Positions 12,404 through 23,959 of a stretch of 64,000 bases of DNA are shown piece by piece. Positions within the stretch are counted from its first letter, which is position 1. The number at the start of each line of letters is the position of its first letter. A program made the translations under genes and the position numbers. Below the pieces are notes generated by a model. The model was not told where the DNA came from and made no database searches. It saw only the letters and a program-made list of their open reading frames with translations. Where the stretch lies: NCBI RefSeq assembly GCF_001625305.1, contig NW_017803291.1, forward strand, positions 55,378 through 119,377, in the 5' to 3' direction. The DNA is from Branchiostoma belcheri (Eukaryota > Chordata > Leptocardii > Amphioxiformes > Branchiostomatidae).

Positions 12404-15400
12404 TGCACGCACACACACGTGTGCACACACGCACATGTGCACAAACACACGCACACATACATAAACAAACACGTGCACAAACACTTACCACCGGTCCTAG
12501 TGTTGGTTTTGTAGCCGTATGGGAAGAAAAACGGAGTATTTGGTCCGAGTTCAATAGTAACTTGCACAAAGTCCTGAAAAGTGAAGTAAAAAGCACGCCG
12601 TAGGTAATCAAAGAGTGGGATGGTTTTCTAACACGAGAAGATTGCAAAAGAAATTTCGACTAGCCCGAATAATCTTCAACAACGCTTCCCAGCAGAAAGT
12701 CTTGGGTATACTATGCTAAAAACTACAAAATAAGAAAAGCAACAACAAAAGGGGACCAATGAATGCAAACGTGGTCTATAAGCCCAGTTGACAAGTGGAA
12801 AATAAATTTAAAATAAACATGTCCTTGCTGTAGTCTTATAACAAGTCTATTTCCCTGTTATAATGAATGTTTCGTTACCTTAGCTGTGATGTTGTTAAAA
12901 ATTGGTGCCGTTTGTGGGACGAAAGTTTCCTCATTGAACTCTGGGACATAGTCTGTAGAGAAAGGACAGAGACGGACATTAGTTAAGATTCAACATTTGC
13001 TGGAATTCCTAGACTACAGTTTTTATTTCTTTCCTTTTCTTTTCTTTTCTAGCATACAGATACGGTGTGAATATTCAAGTAGGCCCCAATATAATCAGGC
13101 CCTGAATGGTGGCGTTGGACGCCGAGTCATTAAAGGAGTACTAACCTCCAGAAGGGAGTGCTATTTTCCTATTCATCATGCTGCAATGAATATATAACTA
13201 GCCGACTTTTTACATAATTTCGCTTGTACGACTTGCACGGCGCATGTTTGTAAAGCGATATCAATATAATTTTCCCCCATGCTGAACCACAATCGATACA
13301 TCTGGGAACTCTGGCTTACGCAATACTCATACACTTCAAATCAACATAAAAATTTTTCGGCGAAAATGGTAGGAGACATGCTGATTCTTGAGAAATTACT
13401 TGCTTTACTTTGATTGACCTGTGGCTTGGATACTATGATATTATGATGTCTAATGCAGTGGGCGCTAGTTTCATCCTGCGTGTTTTGATTTTCTTAACTT
13501 ATTTGCATGTAAGTATTAGTTGAACAGATAATTAGATTACGCCACTTATGGAAAAGATAACTAGATTACGCCGTTTTTTTCATCGTCAATATTTTCGGCA
13601 TAAATGAGGGGCGATAAGGACATCAAGAAGGGCAATTGCAAAACGGTACGAATTTTTCTTATCGCCCCCGAAATGAGGTCTGTAACGCAACTTTTTCTTT
13701 AAAACATTGACACCAATGGGGTAGCGTGGTGTATTCTGGGATAGTTTTGAGGGTATTTGGAGAGTTTGTCCTGGATTCAATACGTTTAAAGACAAACAAA
13801 ATTTGCATTTAATTGTATACTGTAAAGTAATATGCATTTTTCACTTCCTAAAATTAATGCCTGTCGAAATATAGCACCTCCTTCTGGAGGTTAGTACTCC
13901 TTTAAAGCTGTATTGCATCATCAAGTTGAAGTACTGGCTCGTCCACATTCAGTCCATTCAGTCAGTCAATGTTTTCACTAAGAGAACGGTTTTGAATTAT
14001 TCCTTGATGATAATGAAGATGATTTGTACTCACTATTGTCCCTTGTAGTGAATGTAAGGTTAAACTCGGATCTGCGCTGAGACAGAAGGTTGCGGTTGTA
14101 GACGACGTACATCTGATGGCCGGTACTCGCTGTGGACAGGTCTAACAAACGCCCGGTGTCGTCGATGTCAGTCGATGCTGCAATGTTAGAATCGGCATTT
14201 AAACTGTCCATATTTCACCTCAAACTGTGAAGTACCAAAAGTACTAGATATATTTGGCTCACATGTAGTTGAGTGTGCTAGGGGTAGGATTTGTGTCCTG
14301 TTATCATACCTAACAAATGTATCCTGGGCAAAACTGGATTTGGACGCATTTCAATTCTGACTAGAGGAATTTTCTGGCGTATTATGCTCTTCTTGACTAA
14401 AAATGTATATTTTGGCCTCTGTGCCATGACAGTTGAAGCAATGATGATTAAATTTTGTACATGCAGCATTTCCACACGACTGTAGACACAGAACACAGTA
14501 GATGATGATGATGATGCAACATAGCAATTATAATACAACACTGCGTACAATGTGTTGACTTCTGTATTTTTTTTTTATTTACTTCAGATTCACCTCAAAA
14601 CAAGGCTCGTGAGAGCCACTTACATGTTTTGGGTTACAGTGATGACTGCGTGGCCAGATATTTGTTCACCCTTGATTTAAACCGTTGGAGGTTGTAATTA
14701 GCGGTGAAACATTCACGGGGAAGCTTGTTCCACAGTGAAGTGGTTCTGGGGAAGAAACTGTCAGCATGAAATTTTCTCTTGACTGATGGACTATTGAGGA
14801 AGAAAGGGTGATTTTCTGCTGTTAAGGTGGCTAAGCGTGTTCTTGCAGAGAATGTTCTGAGTGGGGGTACGAGGGAGTGAAGTTCAGCAGAGCATCTGCC
14901 GTGGAAATATCGATATAGTAACGCAACACTTTCTTGAAAATAATTGGGATTGGGGGTTATTACTTCTACCCAAACATCATTAAACTCACGAGTCTGGTCT
15001 CCACAGAACGTGTCGATAGTTCTGCTAGTTGGAGAGTTTCCGTCGTGAAACGTCAGAAGGTCGGCGGTGCAGTTTTCCGAACCTCGCCGGTAACCGGAGG
15101 AGTCAAAATTAATCTGGAATAGACCATTACAGTTCGATAAAGGTGGACATCTATGGAAGAAACGTACTAACGATCTCATACCTTCGCCAAATGCTGTTCG
15201 CCTTTATGACTAAGAAAGTATATTTAATCCCCCTGATTATGCAAATACGCATCCTCAATTGCATGAAATATATCTGCTGACCATATTCTACACCAAAATA
15301 CAGTCTTATCTTAGCAAAGAATGCCATTACAGCATTTCCTCATACATTATGCGAATGAGGTCCTTTTTGAATAAGTTATGTTTAATTATGTTCACATTCA

Positions 15401-16688
15401 CTTAACTTTCAAATACCCCGAGTATGAAATATCCCAGGCAGTTAACATTATGGAATTATGGAAACATTTTCTCATTAATTATGCAAATTAAGTACCATTT
15501 GCATAATCGATATCTGCCTGTGATACTCTCGTTCTTAACTACATATCACAAGCTTAAATAGCCCTATCATGGAATGTATCTGATTTATAGAATTTCCTCA
15601 ATAACTATGCAAATTACGCAAATATTATGCAAATATGGATATCGTACATACTGATGAAAAGAAGAAAGTCAGTATACGTACTAGTCCATGTATTTCAAAA
15701 GACTGAATCAAACACTCACCAAGATTATCTTGAATGGAAAAAACCGGATGTCCCACTCGCAATGGTCTAACGTCACATTCGTTATGCTCCATATATGGCC
15801 CCGCGGTTTACGGATCGAATGTTTACATGCTGTCAGGACAATCACAAAATACAGTTATATTATGCAAAATATCATTTCGACTGGCTAGAAAAAGGCAAAC
15901 CCCAAAGCAATAATGAAGTTGTTTCTTGCAAATTCCTGCCCGAGGGCTAATTGCATACAGACATGGACAAAAAATGTGGTGATACATGTGTAAGACTATT
16001 TGCTAACAGGAACTTCTACGTGTACGATATACTTATCGAACCTAGCTACTATCTCTACTTAAATCTAATAACGTTGGTATACATACAGGATAAAAAAGTA
16101 AATATGCAATATGTGAACAGGTAATAGGAACAAGGTAACTGCTATTCTGATCTATTCTATTCTATTAAAATATTCTTGTCATGCTATTAGGGGGTTTGAC
16201 TTCTTATCAGGAGGTAGTGGGAGATGAATTGTCCGACTCTTTGAAAAAAAAAATTGTTTGGGGGACTTTAGCTATAATATAGTCTTTTGTTGTTGGTTGA
16301 GATATGAAAAACTTGGGGAAATATTGGTGACTTCTTTGAATAACCTTTTTCTTTCTTTTACTATAATGGATATAGTATCTTAGATGAGATCAGACGTATA
16401 CTGCTACTCTTAATTAACCTTACATTTATTTGTGCAATATGATATGTCAGTTTGAAAAAAAAACCCTGTAAATTGACTGCAATTCAGTGACGGCAAAAGT
16501 TGTCCACTGCGAAAGTTTAATGAATATCTTGAATGTTAGAATCATTTCTATCTTCTAAACATCGGGCATAAATTTGCACAAAAGACCATCATCACCAGTC
16601 ATTTTTACTCACCGCTCTTTGCCGGAAGGAAGATGTTCAGGCAGAGCAGGAGAAACAGAACGACAGGGACGGTCAAGTTTACGTTCAT
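6548..16688 (-). CDS. CUB-Ig-EGF receptor tyrosine kinase (21 coding exons, 857 aa)
   Basis: A single-pass membrane receptor that should bind an extracellular ligand and phosphorylate tyrosines in the cytoplasm. Exons, in transcript order: 16613-16688, 15720-15829, 14990-15113, 14034-14177, 12879-12952, 12489-12573, 11798-11933, 11156-11264, 10836-10914, 10548-10676, 9806-9974, 9341-9453, 9107-9217, 8825-8994, 8518-8710, 8281-8391, 7974-8146, 7645-7764, 7352-7431, 7075-7215, 6548-6674. All junctions are GT-AG and phases agree, giving 2574 nt. Residues 1-25 are a signal peptide; about 26-151 a CUB domain; 152-312 an Ig-like region; 313-355 a Cys-rich EGF module; 356-450 an Ig domain; 450-487 a second Cys-rich module; about 500-521 the membrane segment; 570-847 the kinase. 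Catalytic parts are intact: GEGAFGHV (579-586), Lys604, Glu621, HRDIAARN (705-712), DFG (725-727), MAPEGL and SDVWSFG; the activation loop has two Tyr. The layout recalls Tie but the CUB does not, so I give no symbol. The last exon may instead splice at an AAC|GTGAGA site, extending the tail. Confidence 0.9.
7612..7640 (-). repeat. Partial duplicate of the activation-loop exon edge
   Basis: The intron next to the kinase exon 7645-7764 contains a second copy of its last part, including CCCGGGACA-GTAC and another GTAGGT donor (CCTACC on the plus strand), with a few changes. Read in the exon frame it would give a variant of ARDTYTVG, but joining through it shifts frame and meets a stop. Confidence 0.6.
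11340..11530 (+). repeat. (CA)n microsatellite in receptor intron
   Basis: A long, slightly interrupted CA/ACAC run. Reading frames seen here (Cys-Val and Thr-His runs) are products of the repeat, not genes. Confidence 0.9.
11700..11775 (+). repeat. (ATTC)n and (CA)n simple repeat in receptor intron
   Basis: CATTCATTCATTCATTC followed by interrupted CACA sequence, just downstream (in transcript direction) of the Ig exon 11798-11933. Confidence 0.8.
12308..12485 (+). repeat. (CA)n microsatellite in receptor intron
   Basis: Interrupted CA array ending four bases before exon 12489-12573, so it abuts the splice donor of that exon. Confidence 0.9.
13134..13901. mobile_element. TTAA-flanked MITE in receptor intron (768 bp)
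   Basis: Left end AGGAGTACTAACCTCCAGAA and the reverse complement of the right end are identical for 22 bases and similar for about 15 more. Each end is flanked by TTAA (13130-13133 and 13902-13905), the target of piggyBac and Kolobok elements. The AGG start fits Kolobok better. No transposase is encoded; the element sits between receptor exons 14034-14177 and 12879-12952. Confidence 0.8.
14494..14950 (-). mobile_element. LINE 3' end in CUB intron (Jockey/CR1-type reverse transcriptase tail)
   Basis: The minus-strand frame at 14634-14940 reads as the C-terminal tail of a non-LTR retrotransposon polymerase: [20 protein letters not shown], then RTFSARTRL and [19 protein letters not shown], ending FKSRVNKYL. 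These are family hallmarks. A short GAT-type repeat near 14494-14512 may be its tail. The copy is 5'-truncated and lies wholly in the intron between the two CUB exons (14990-15113 and 14034-14177). Confidence 0.8.
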
Positions 16689-16749
16689 CTTCACAACAGC
16701 CGATGCAGGTACCGAGTACAGGAGGGGTGTCCTCATGAGATAGCAACAC
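16613..16749 (-). other. Receptor exon with 5' UTR, start codon and signal peptide
   Basis: A pyrimidine-rich acceptor (CCAACCCCAG) ends at 16750 and the ATG lies at 16686-16688. The 25 codons that follow form a short polar start, a Leu/Val/Phe-rich core and a small-residue cleavage region, then a GTGAGT donor. This suggests that transcription starts in an upstream untranslated exon. Confidence 0.6.
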
Positions 16750-16848
16750 CTGGGGTTGGACGCGCAATGGTGAACAAATGTTTCAGGTGGGACGGGTTTT
16801 TCCTCGCAATACTAACGACTGTTGCGGTGCCACGTGCCTGCGGAGCCA

Positions 16849-17440
16849 GTGTGTTACTCTGAATGGCAGTTATACCGGCTATACACTAGATACAAAAGCT
16901 GGTGTGTTACGCTGAAGGGCCGTTATACCGGCTATACAGATACCGAAGCTGGTGTGTTACTCTGAAGGGCTGTTATACCGGCCATACAGATACAAAAGCT
17001 GGTGTGTTGCGCTGAACGACCGTTATACCGGGTATACAGATACAGAAGCTGGTGTGTTACACCGAGGGGTGGTTATACAGGCCATAAAGATACAGAAGCT
17101 GGTGTGTTGCGCTGAACGGCCGTTATACCGGGTATACAGATACAGAAGCTGGTGTGTTACACCGAGGGGTGGTTATACAGGCCATAAAGATACAGAAGCT
17201 GGTGTGTTACGCCGAAGGGCGGTTATACAGATACAGAAGCTGGTGTGTTACACCGAGGGGTGGTTATACAGGCCATAAAGATACAGAAGCTGGTGTGTTA
17301 CGCCGAAGGGCGGTTATACAGGCTATACAGATACAGAAGCTGGTGTGTTACACCGAGGGGTGGTTATACAGGCCATACAGATACAGAACTTTGCGTGTTG
17401 CGCCGATGGGGAGTTATACGGGTTACACTGGGTACAAGTA
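16849..17440 (+). repeat. 50-bp minisatellite upstream of the receptor start codon
   Basis: About 12 tandem units of a 50-bp sequence beginning GGTGTGTTAC and containing GTTATAC(C/A)GG and ATACAGAAGCT. Units fall into types that alternate (for example at 17001/17051 and 17101/17151), so there is a partial 100-bp higher-order period. The unit at 17201 has lost 9 bases. Open frames here reflect the 150-base common period and are not genes. Confidence 0.95.
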
Positions 17441-19960
17441 CGAAACACAGGCCTATATATATATAGATATAAATGCAGAAGCTTCTTAGCATGGGGACGC
17501 AAACTTTTCCGGCCTTATTTTTATCCAACTTAGTCTCAGGTACCCGCCAGGGGAACCCCCAGGCGTACACCGTAGGGCCGTGTGTCAACAGGGCCGTGTG
17601 TCAATTTGTTTAAAGCCGGGCGGACAAAACCAGACTCCAGCTCTCCTGTGTAGCTCAGGTATTGGGTTGCCCTACGTGCCCAGCTGGGTTAATGTTTTAC
17701 TAATAAAGTATGCAAATTTCCTCTGTATAGAGGAGTATATCGTGGAGCGTTTGTTAAGTTTGGTTTTTCTGTACTCATAGATGCGGTACTGACTAATTTG
17801 GCAAGACCAGCTAGGGACGTATTCATAATTGTATAGGCTTATTTGAACCTTAGAAAAAGCAGATTCACAAACACAAAACGGTCAAACTCAGATGCTGAGA
17901 ACACTGAAGTTTACAATCATACAGTGGAAAAAAAATCCTTCCACAAGTTGATCCAGATAAAGCGCGCTCCTGGATACAACTTTACAAGAGCAACTTGCTA
18001 ACATTTTCACAACTCACCAACTGTTGCAAAAAGTATTTTAACAAAGCAGTTTGCTCTGTTCTATAGCTAGATTTAAAGAGAAACATACCCATTCCCATAC
18101 ACAACGTAACGATATAACAGTATATTGAAGCAACAACTGGATAAATTTTAAAATCGTTTGGACGTTTTATTTTTTAGGCAGCCACTACCTTTCGTCTGTT
18201 ACTGAATAGTGAGATCTGTAATTAACAGACATTTATTAAAAAACACTAAGAATCAAGATTTCAAATAGGAGACGACAAATACTAGACAGATTGGCCAAAT
18301 TTTACTTAAACAACGTAAATGATAAGATATAACACAAGAGATATGATACTGAGAGCACAGATAGACCTACCTGTTCGGTTCGTCGCCACCAGGAAATGGT
18401 GAGGCGTCAGGAGAGAGTTTATTACTAGTGTTACATCATATTTGTACTCTGGTTAATGATACACAAACTGGTATGGTATTGTAATAACCTACCACTCCAG
18501 ACCGTTGACAAAGCAAACTAATCTGTAATGATTTTGTTAGGACTTCAACCATGTAACCTGTACCTTGTTACATGTTGTCTAACCCTCATGACCTCAATGG
18601 GAAGGAGTTACAAACCAGGATTTGAGTATTTAATGAATTGACAAAGTCTAAATCCAGCAAAAAAGGTACCCTTGGTGATAATCACATCTCTGTTGTTAAG
18701 TTTACTCGATAAACATTCAGAATACGACCTAGATACCTCGGCACTAGCTTTCACCAGGCTTTATGGATTGCAGAATTCGGCAAAAATAAGGTGAATATAT
18801 GACCAGGGTAGTGAACCCGCGGTAAGGGTAAAATTTTCTCCTGGGTAGACAAACTAACACTATGGTGGCCAAATTTCTCTGGAAAATTTTTCCTATTTAC
18901 AATTTTTTACCTAGCGTAATTAGTCTGGTGTTGGATAGTCTCCGACAATATTCTGCCTACAAAATTTTGCAACACAACACAAATCACAAGAACTAAAGTC
19001 CTTTATCAAATAACTCCATAGACTTAAAATCTTGATCATTCCCTTCACAGGTCTATATCATGTTTGAAAACTCCTTTGTTTCCATGGTAACAGGCACCAC
19101 CTGGCAAAAATGGCAACAGGAAGTGCCGCGGTGAACCATGGGGAATTCCCAACTTGTACCCTCGTGACGTCACGGAACACAAGAGAGTCTGTATGGGGGC
19201 TGCCATAACGTCAACAGTGATACGAGGGTCCGTATTGGGGAGGTATCAGTGTTCGTAACGCACACATGTTAAAGCATTTGGTGGCTCATTATCCGGAGTT
19301 TATGAAATAAATGTTGACTGAGGTCTTGTAGGTGAGGAATCCGTAACTGGCGCGTCTTTGATGCAGTCTGCAGAGTGGACAGCAACGGAAAACTGCAGCA
19401 CTGAACTCTGGGCCTAACGATCTAGCCTCAGATACAGGCGCCGTTGAGGGCTTTGTTTCACCTTTTCTTACAGATACCGGATTGGGATATCATATTGCCC
19501 CTCAGGTTCTGGTTGCTTAAAAAAACTGTAGTACTTACCTGCAATGTTACACTCTTGTCTCTACTCTACCATCAGGAGTCAGTTTCCTTCCGACCGGGCG
19601 AGTTTGTTACTGTTTGGTACAGTGACCTCCATTAAAGACCCACTTGGTACCCAGGTTCAGTCGTAGAAGATGGTGCAGAAACTGTGACACTCACTTTCTT
19701 CCACTTAGTTGCAGGTATTTATGTACTTTACATGTATACCACATGTACTTTACATGTATACCACATGTGTACCCTTGATTTTCTTGATGTATCATATACA
19801 ATTCAGTCCCATGAATGTGTCATTCTGATTCTTTTTTTCGCAGTCGCAGTGATAAGAAACAAAAATCAATACGAATCATTGTAATGATGGTGTACATGTA
19901 CTACTCCTAAAATTTTCAACAAAAATTCAAGTTTATATATTTGAAGTCTCTTTTAGTAAA
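17441..19960. other. No coding gene recognised; upstream region of the receptor gene
   Basis: Sequence between the minisatellite and the next repeat. Apart from the candidate untranslated exon near 18371 I see no supported exon. Confidence 0.4.
18371..18430 (-). other. Candidate 5' untranslated exon of the receptor gene
   Basis: On the minus strand GAACCGAACAG is followed by a good donor GTAGGT at 18365-18370. It could be spliced to the acceptor at 16750. The start site is not visible and there is no TATA box that I can defend. Confidence 0.3.
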
Positions 19961-20415
19961 AGAATTGGTTTTTCAGGAGGAATGTACCAACTCCCAGATG
20001 TGGCTGATATAAGACCAGTGGAGAAGAGGTTTGTGTTGACGAATGTAGATGTCACGCCAATAAGTGGAAGAAGATACTGGATGGTGGAGGACAGACGTAA
20101 AGTTGACAAGTTGTGCAGCCAGCACCACTAAGGAATGAGTTTGTTGAGATGGAGAAGTTAAGTAGATAAGTAAAGTAAGCCTGTTTTTGGCAAAAAGTTG
20201 TTTACCTGTCATAAACTGAATACTGAATAAACTGAATACATTGATTACTGTGTACATTGCATGTTTACTCAAGACACCCCTTGACCTTGAAAAATGCTGA
20301 CCTTGTCATGATAAATGCATTAACATTGTCAACCATTATTATATATCTCGTTATAACATTTGCCATGTGCAACTGTAAAGTTTAGCTGTTGATGCAATGT
20401 AACATGTCCACATTT
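19930..20415 (+). repeat. Inverted dispersed repeat, copy 1 (partner 35813-36355)
   Basis: The reverse complement of this segment matches 35813-36355 closely over its full length, including the exon described separately. The two copies are about 15.5 kb apart in opposite orientation. Confidence 0.85.
19977..20131 (+). pseudogene. Terminal exon of an unnamed mobile-element protein, copy 1
   Basis: An acceptor TTTTTCAG at 19976 is followed by an open frame (phase 1) that starts GMYQLPDVADIRPVEKRFVL and runs through DVTPIS and RYWMVEDRRK to LCSQHH and a TAA. The inverted copy at 36166-36320 has the same length (155 nt), the same acceptor and stop, and nearly the same protein. Keeping frame in both copies suggests that it was real coding sequence in the parent element. 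I do not recognise the family. Confidence 0.55.
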
Positions 20416-20998
20416 TCACACAAGTTTACCTTTAACCTTGACCAATTTCACCTTGTTAATTAAGGCAGTTAACGTTAACGTTTGACACATTTTTATAATA
20501 GAAGATATCACAAAGGTGAACATCATAAAAGTACATGTATATTGCACAGTGAACCTCGTACATGTATACAGTAAATTAAGCACAACATGCGTAACCAAAA
20601 ATGTTGATTTATTTACCCAAATTTAATTTTTTTTAAGTAGGAATAAGATGATTTTTGAGAAGCAGACATGAAGAAAGGTGAACTGGAGCAAGCTCCTGCA
20701 AAGTGCACACTTGCATCTCTAGCTTAAAACTACACCTCCTTCCAAGAGGATGAATGCGGAAGGACATCCGGAATACATGAACGTCATAGCTCCGCAGATG
20801 TTGACAATAGAGATTGATCAGGTATTTTACTCCTTCAGACACCCCAAAATAAATAATTGAGGTACGGTGTAATATCTTCCTAAATATTATCTGGTATGGC
20901 TGTATACCTTAACGTAACAAGCAGTACAAATATACGGTATAAGACGTCTTGGTACATGAAGTACACTACACTGACAAGATGTTGATTTTTTATCCTAG

Positions 20999-21496
20999 GT
21001 ATGCATACCAGCAATTCATATCTCGCTTGGCATCTTCCACAAGCTTTTCCGCAGGTTAGAGAATGATTTCCGTGTAGATGTCATCATGGCCACCCACATT
21101 TCCAAAGTCACCCTAGCCGACCCTGAGGTCGACAGGGCAGATGTTCTGCTACACCCGGATCCCCACACCCTAGCAGGGTATGTGGATTCGATAGAGGAGG
21201 CAATGCAGTTGAATGAGGGGGTAGAAGAGATGGAGGCGTGGGCGATACTGCAGGACCAGGAACGTTGTTTCAATGTCCTGTCCCTCCAACTACGGTATCA
21301 GAAGAAGGAGAGGCAAAATGAATCAAGAAATGTGGTAATTGATTGTACAAACTTGCCAAGTCATCATGTCTTGACATACACTGAACACCCATTCTTAGTT
21401 AACGTGTGCAATCGCTGTCGCAAGAAAGTCCGGGCTGTCCGAAAGTTAAATTACAAGATAACTTCTTATTTGATAGTTATACCTAATTTATGAACC
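20999..21496 (+). pseudogene. Internal exon of an unnamed mobile-element protein
   Basis: After a TATCCTAG acceptor the frame opens with VCIPAIHISLGIFHKLFRRL and continues, with an acidic helical stretch (YVDSIEEAMQLNEGVEEME), to 21496. The V-C-I-P-x-x-H-I-S-L-G-I-F signature is one I associate with a multicopy family of uncharacterised metazoan proteins. The true 3' splice point may be before 21345, where AATGTG|GTAATT gives a donor. It is probably joined to 22780-22942. Confidence 0.45.
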
Positions 21497-22779
21497 CAAG
21501 AAATATTGTGTGATATTTTTTTTACCGCGACAGCTGACCATTTTCTGATCTTAAATGGAAGCGTTTTGTATGGAGACAGTAAAAAAAAAACACTTGTCGC
21601 AAATCTTAAAAAGTACTTAACCATTACATTTATTTCTTAAAAATGTGTTCCCTGACTTGACTTCCGATGGTCAATTCTACCCATTAATGAGACCATTATA
21701 AAGCAGGGGGAGGAGCTTGTTCATCTTCTGCTTATATCACATCCGGTCGCACTTGAAAACTGTCGCAATTTTTTTTTTAGGTTACTTACGTTACTGACAC
21801 AGGCATGAGTCACAGATAAAACTACAGTTTCCACCAACGTTTTATCTTATTTTGTAGCCTCACATGTATTGTACAGCATTAAAGACGTGGAAGAGTAGAC
21901 AGCCCGTTCACACAAGAAATATTACAGCATCTCGTGAGGGTATGGCCAACGGCCACTTTTTAATGTTACGTTACGTTACCGTGCTTACTACAGGATGTAA
22001 ATGAAATGACCAGCCCTTGCCTTGTGTGTAGAAAGGGCATGCCGAGATACCTACTTACCTACATTGTTTTAATCCTGGTGGCTCACTATTAATATTTTTT
22101 TCATGGACATGTCCCAAAATGTTAGGTTACGTTACCGTGTTACTTACGTTATCGATTTGTCTTGCTATACACGTTATCGAACATACAGCGACATTTTACG
22201 ATAATCAGGATCAAAGGACGCGCTCCACATCTTGTTACAGCAAGGGATGCTTTGGCGCAAATGGATTTCGTGACCAGACAACGTGTAAGTGGGATACACA
22301 CGACATGAGGAATCTGTCTCAGTAGAATCGACCTTTAGGATTTCGAAAGAGTTCTCACATTAATTTTAGACGCATTATGAAATAAAGATAAACTTTTATG
22401 CTAAATTTAGTATTGTATTTGTGCTGTTTAAGTAGGAGGACAAGCAAAAATGTATTTTTTTCAATAGTACTTAACATGTTATGTACGTGTCAAAATTCAA
22501 AATTTATGTTGGCAATTCAAAGGTACGTACTTTGGGCTTCATCATCCTAAAATATCTCTGCACAACACGTCTCGGTCACTTTGATACAGGTCTTTTTCAT
22601 AATGGGTCACTAAGGGGGTACGGACGGGACAACTGCAAGACTGTATGTAAAATTACATAGAATATACCCAAATAAAGAACAAAGGATAAACACTATTCCA
22701 TATTATCTTCCATTACTAGTATCCACAACGCCACTTGAATTTTTAAAATGTATATATGAATATAAAATTATTTACGCAG

Positions 22780-22942
22780 ATCGAGGCAAAAACCAGAAGG
22801 CCTGCGGAAAAAGGCATCTGTCAAGGTCAGTGAGGACCCTCTGACAACACAGTTAGACTCCGCACTCAAGCAATTTAAGGTGCAGAGGCAGGCGTATCAT
22901 AGCCAGTCCTTTATTGGAAACCATGTCGATAAAATGTTGCAG
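22780..22942 (+). pseudogene. Next exon of the same unnamed mobile-element protein
   Basis: Flanked by a TTTACGCAG acceptor and a GC-type donor (CAG|GCAAGT). The open frame contains LDSALKQFKVQRQAYHSQSF and IGNHVDKML, matching my memory of the C-terminal half of the family seen at 20999-21496 (Q-x-Y-H-x-x-S-F-x-G-N-H). Downstream sequence to 23100 has stops in all frames. Confidence 0.45.
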
Positions 22943-23959
22943 GCAAGTACTTCTTCCTTCTTTGAAGTTCGTAGGGGAACTAAGAACTGAGATGGCAACG
23001 AATGTATTCCAGGCCGCTTTCAAATTTGGAAAAGATGGAGAAGCATCCACCTATCCGAAATCTGAACCAAAGCAAATGCAGAAAAATCATTAGCTGGGAA
23101 AGTTGTCCAAGAAATGTATAAATGTAGTAAGTCGTCACTTCTGCTGAAAGCTCTTGTTGAGAGAGGCACCAAATCTTACAAACCTCCAGATTGTATCGTT
23201 CATACTTGGTCAGCGGTCCAGCCTTTGTACATTCACAATGAGCGGCCTTAGATGAGCAACCCGAGAGAGTTTGGTTGAGAGAAGTGATGCGGAACTGGAG
23301 TGTGTGAGATGAAGTACCGATTTAAACAAGCAACAAGCGCTTACCTGAGGTGAATCTGTGTGTTAGCCATAAAGGAGAAAGAGCATAGCTTCACGAAGAC
23401 ATCAAAAGAGTCACAACATTGCTGAAAATCAGTTCCATTGCTGATAATCAATTACAAGTAAAAAATTAAAATGATTTATTGTAATTACATAAAACGATAA
23501 TATTTGAGCTTGCTCACAAATCATGTGAGTATATAATGGTTATTTTTCTTTTTCTTGTTGTCTTGGGTTCTTTCGTTACGGGCGAGAGAAGAAATCGCCA
23601 GATAAGTATTTTTTCGCGCTTAATAAACACAGCCTTACTGGAATTAACCATTGTTATGCATTTTTATAGGGGGGGGGGGTAGGCGGTTACCGAAACATAA
23701 TTACTCTGACAAAAGAAAATGAATCGTGAAAGAAGTATCTTTATATCTAGTTTCTAATGTGATGTGTACTCTAAAAATAAATAAAACTGAATAATTAGCA
23801 ATGCAACTGCATGGCCGTGATGTGCATTACTTTATCGAAAAGCAAGCTATTGATATCTCCTCCTGTACACCAACATACCCACAGACGAAGGGATACACGC
23901 ATGCAGGGATGGACTACAAAACGATACAACAGACGCACCCACGGAAGCTATCTGCCAAC

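Noticed and set aside
11292..12567. Several Cys/Val- or Thr/His-rich frames on both strands
   Set aside because: They are translations of (CA)n microsatellites inside receptor introns.
14634..15179. A single 181-codon protein on the minus strand
   Set aside because: The frame joins a CUB exon, the start of an intron and a LINE tail. A GTGAGT donor at 14984-14989 and the in-phase next CUB exon at 14034-14177 show that the joined frame is not the normal product.
16952..17533. Overlapping plus-strand frames of 62-111 codons with repeated YRYRSWCV-like units
   Set aside because: They are produced by the 50-bp minisatellite, whose triple period stays open in all three frames.
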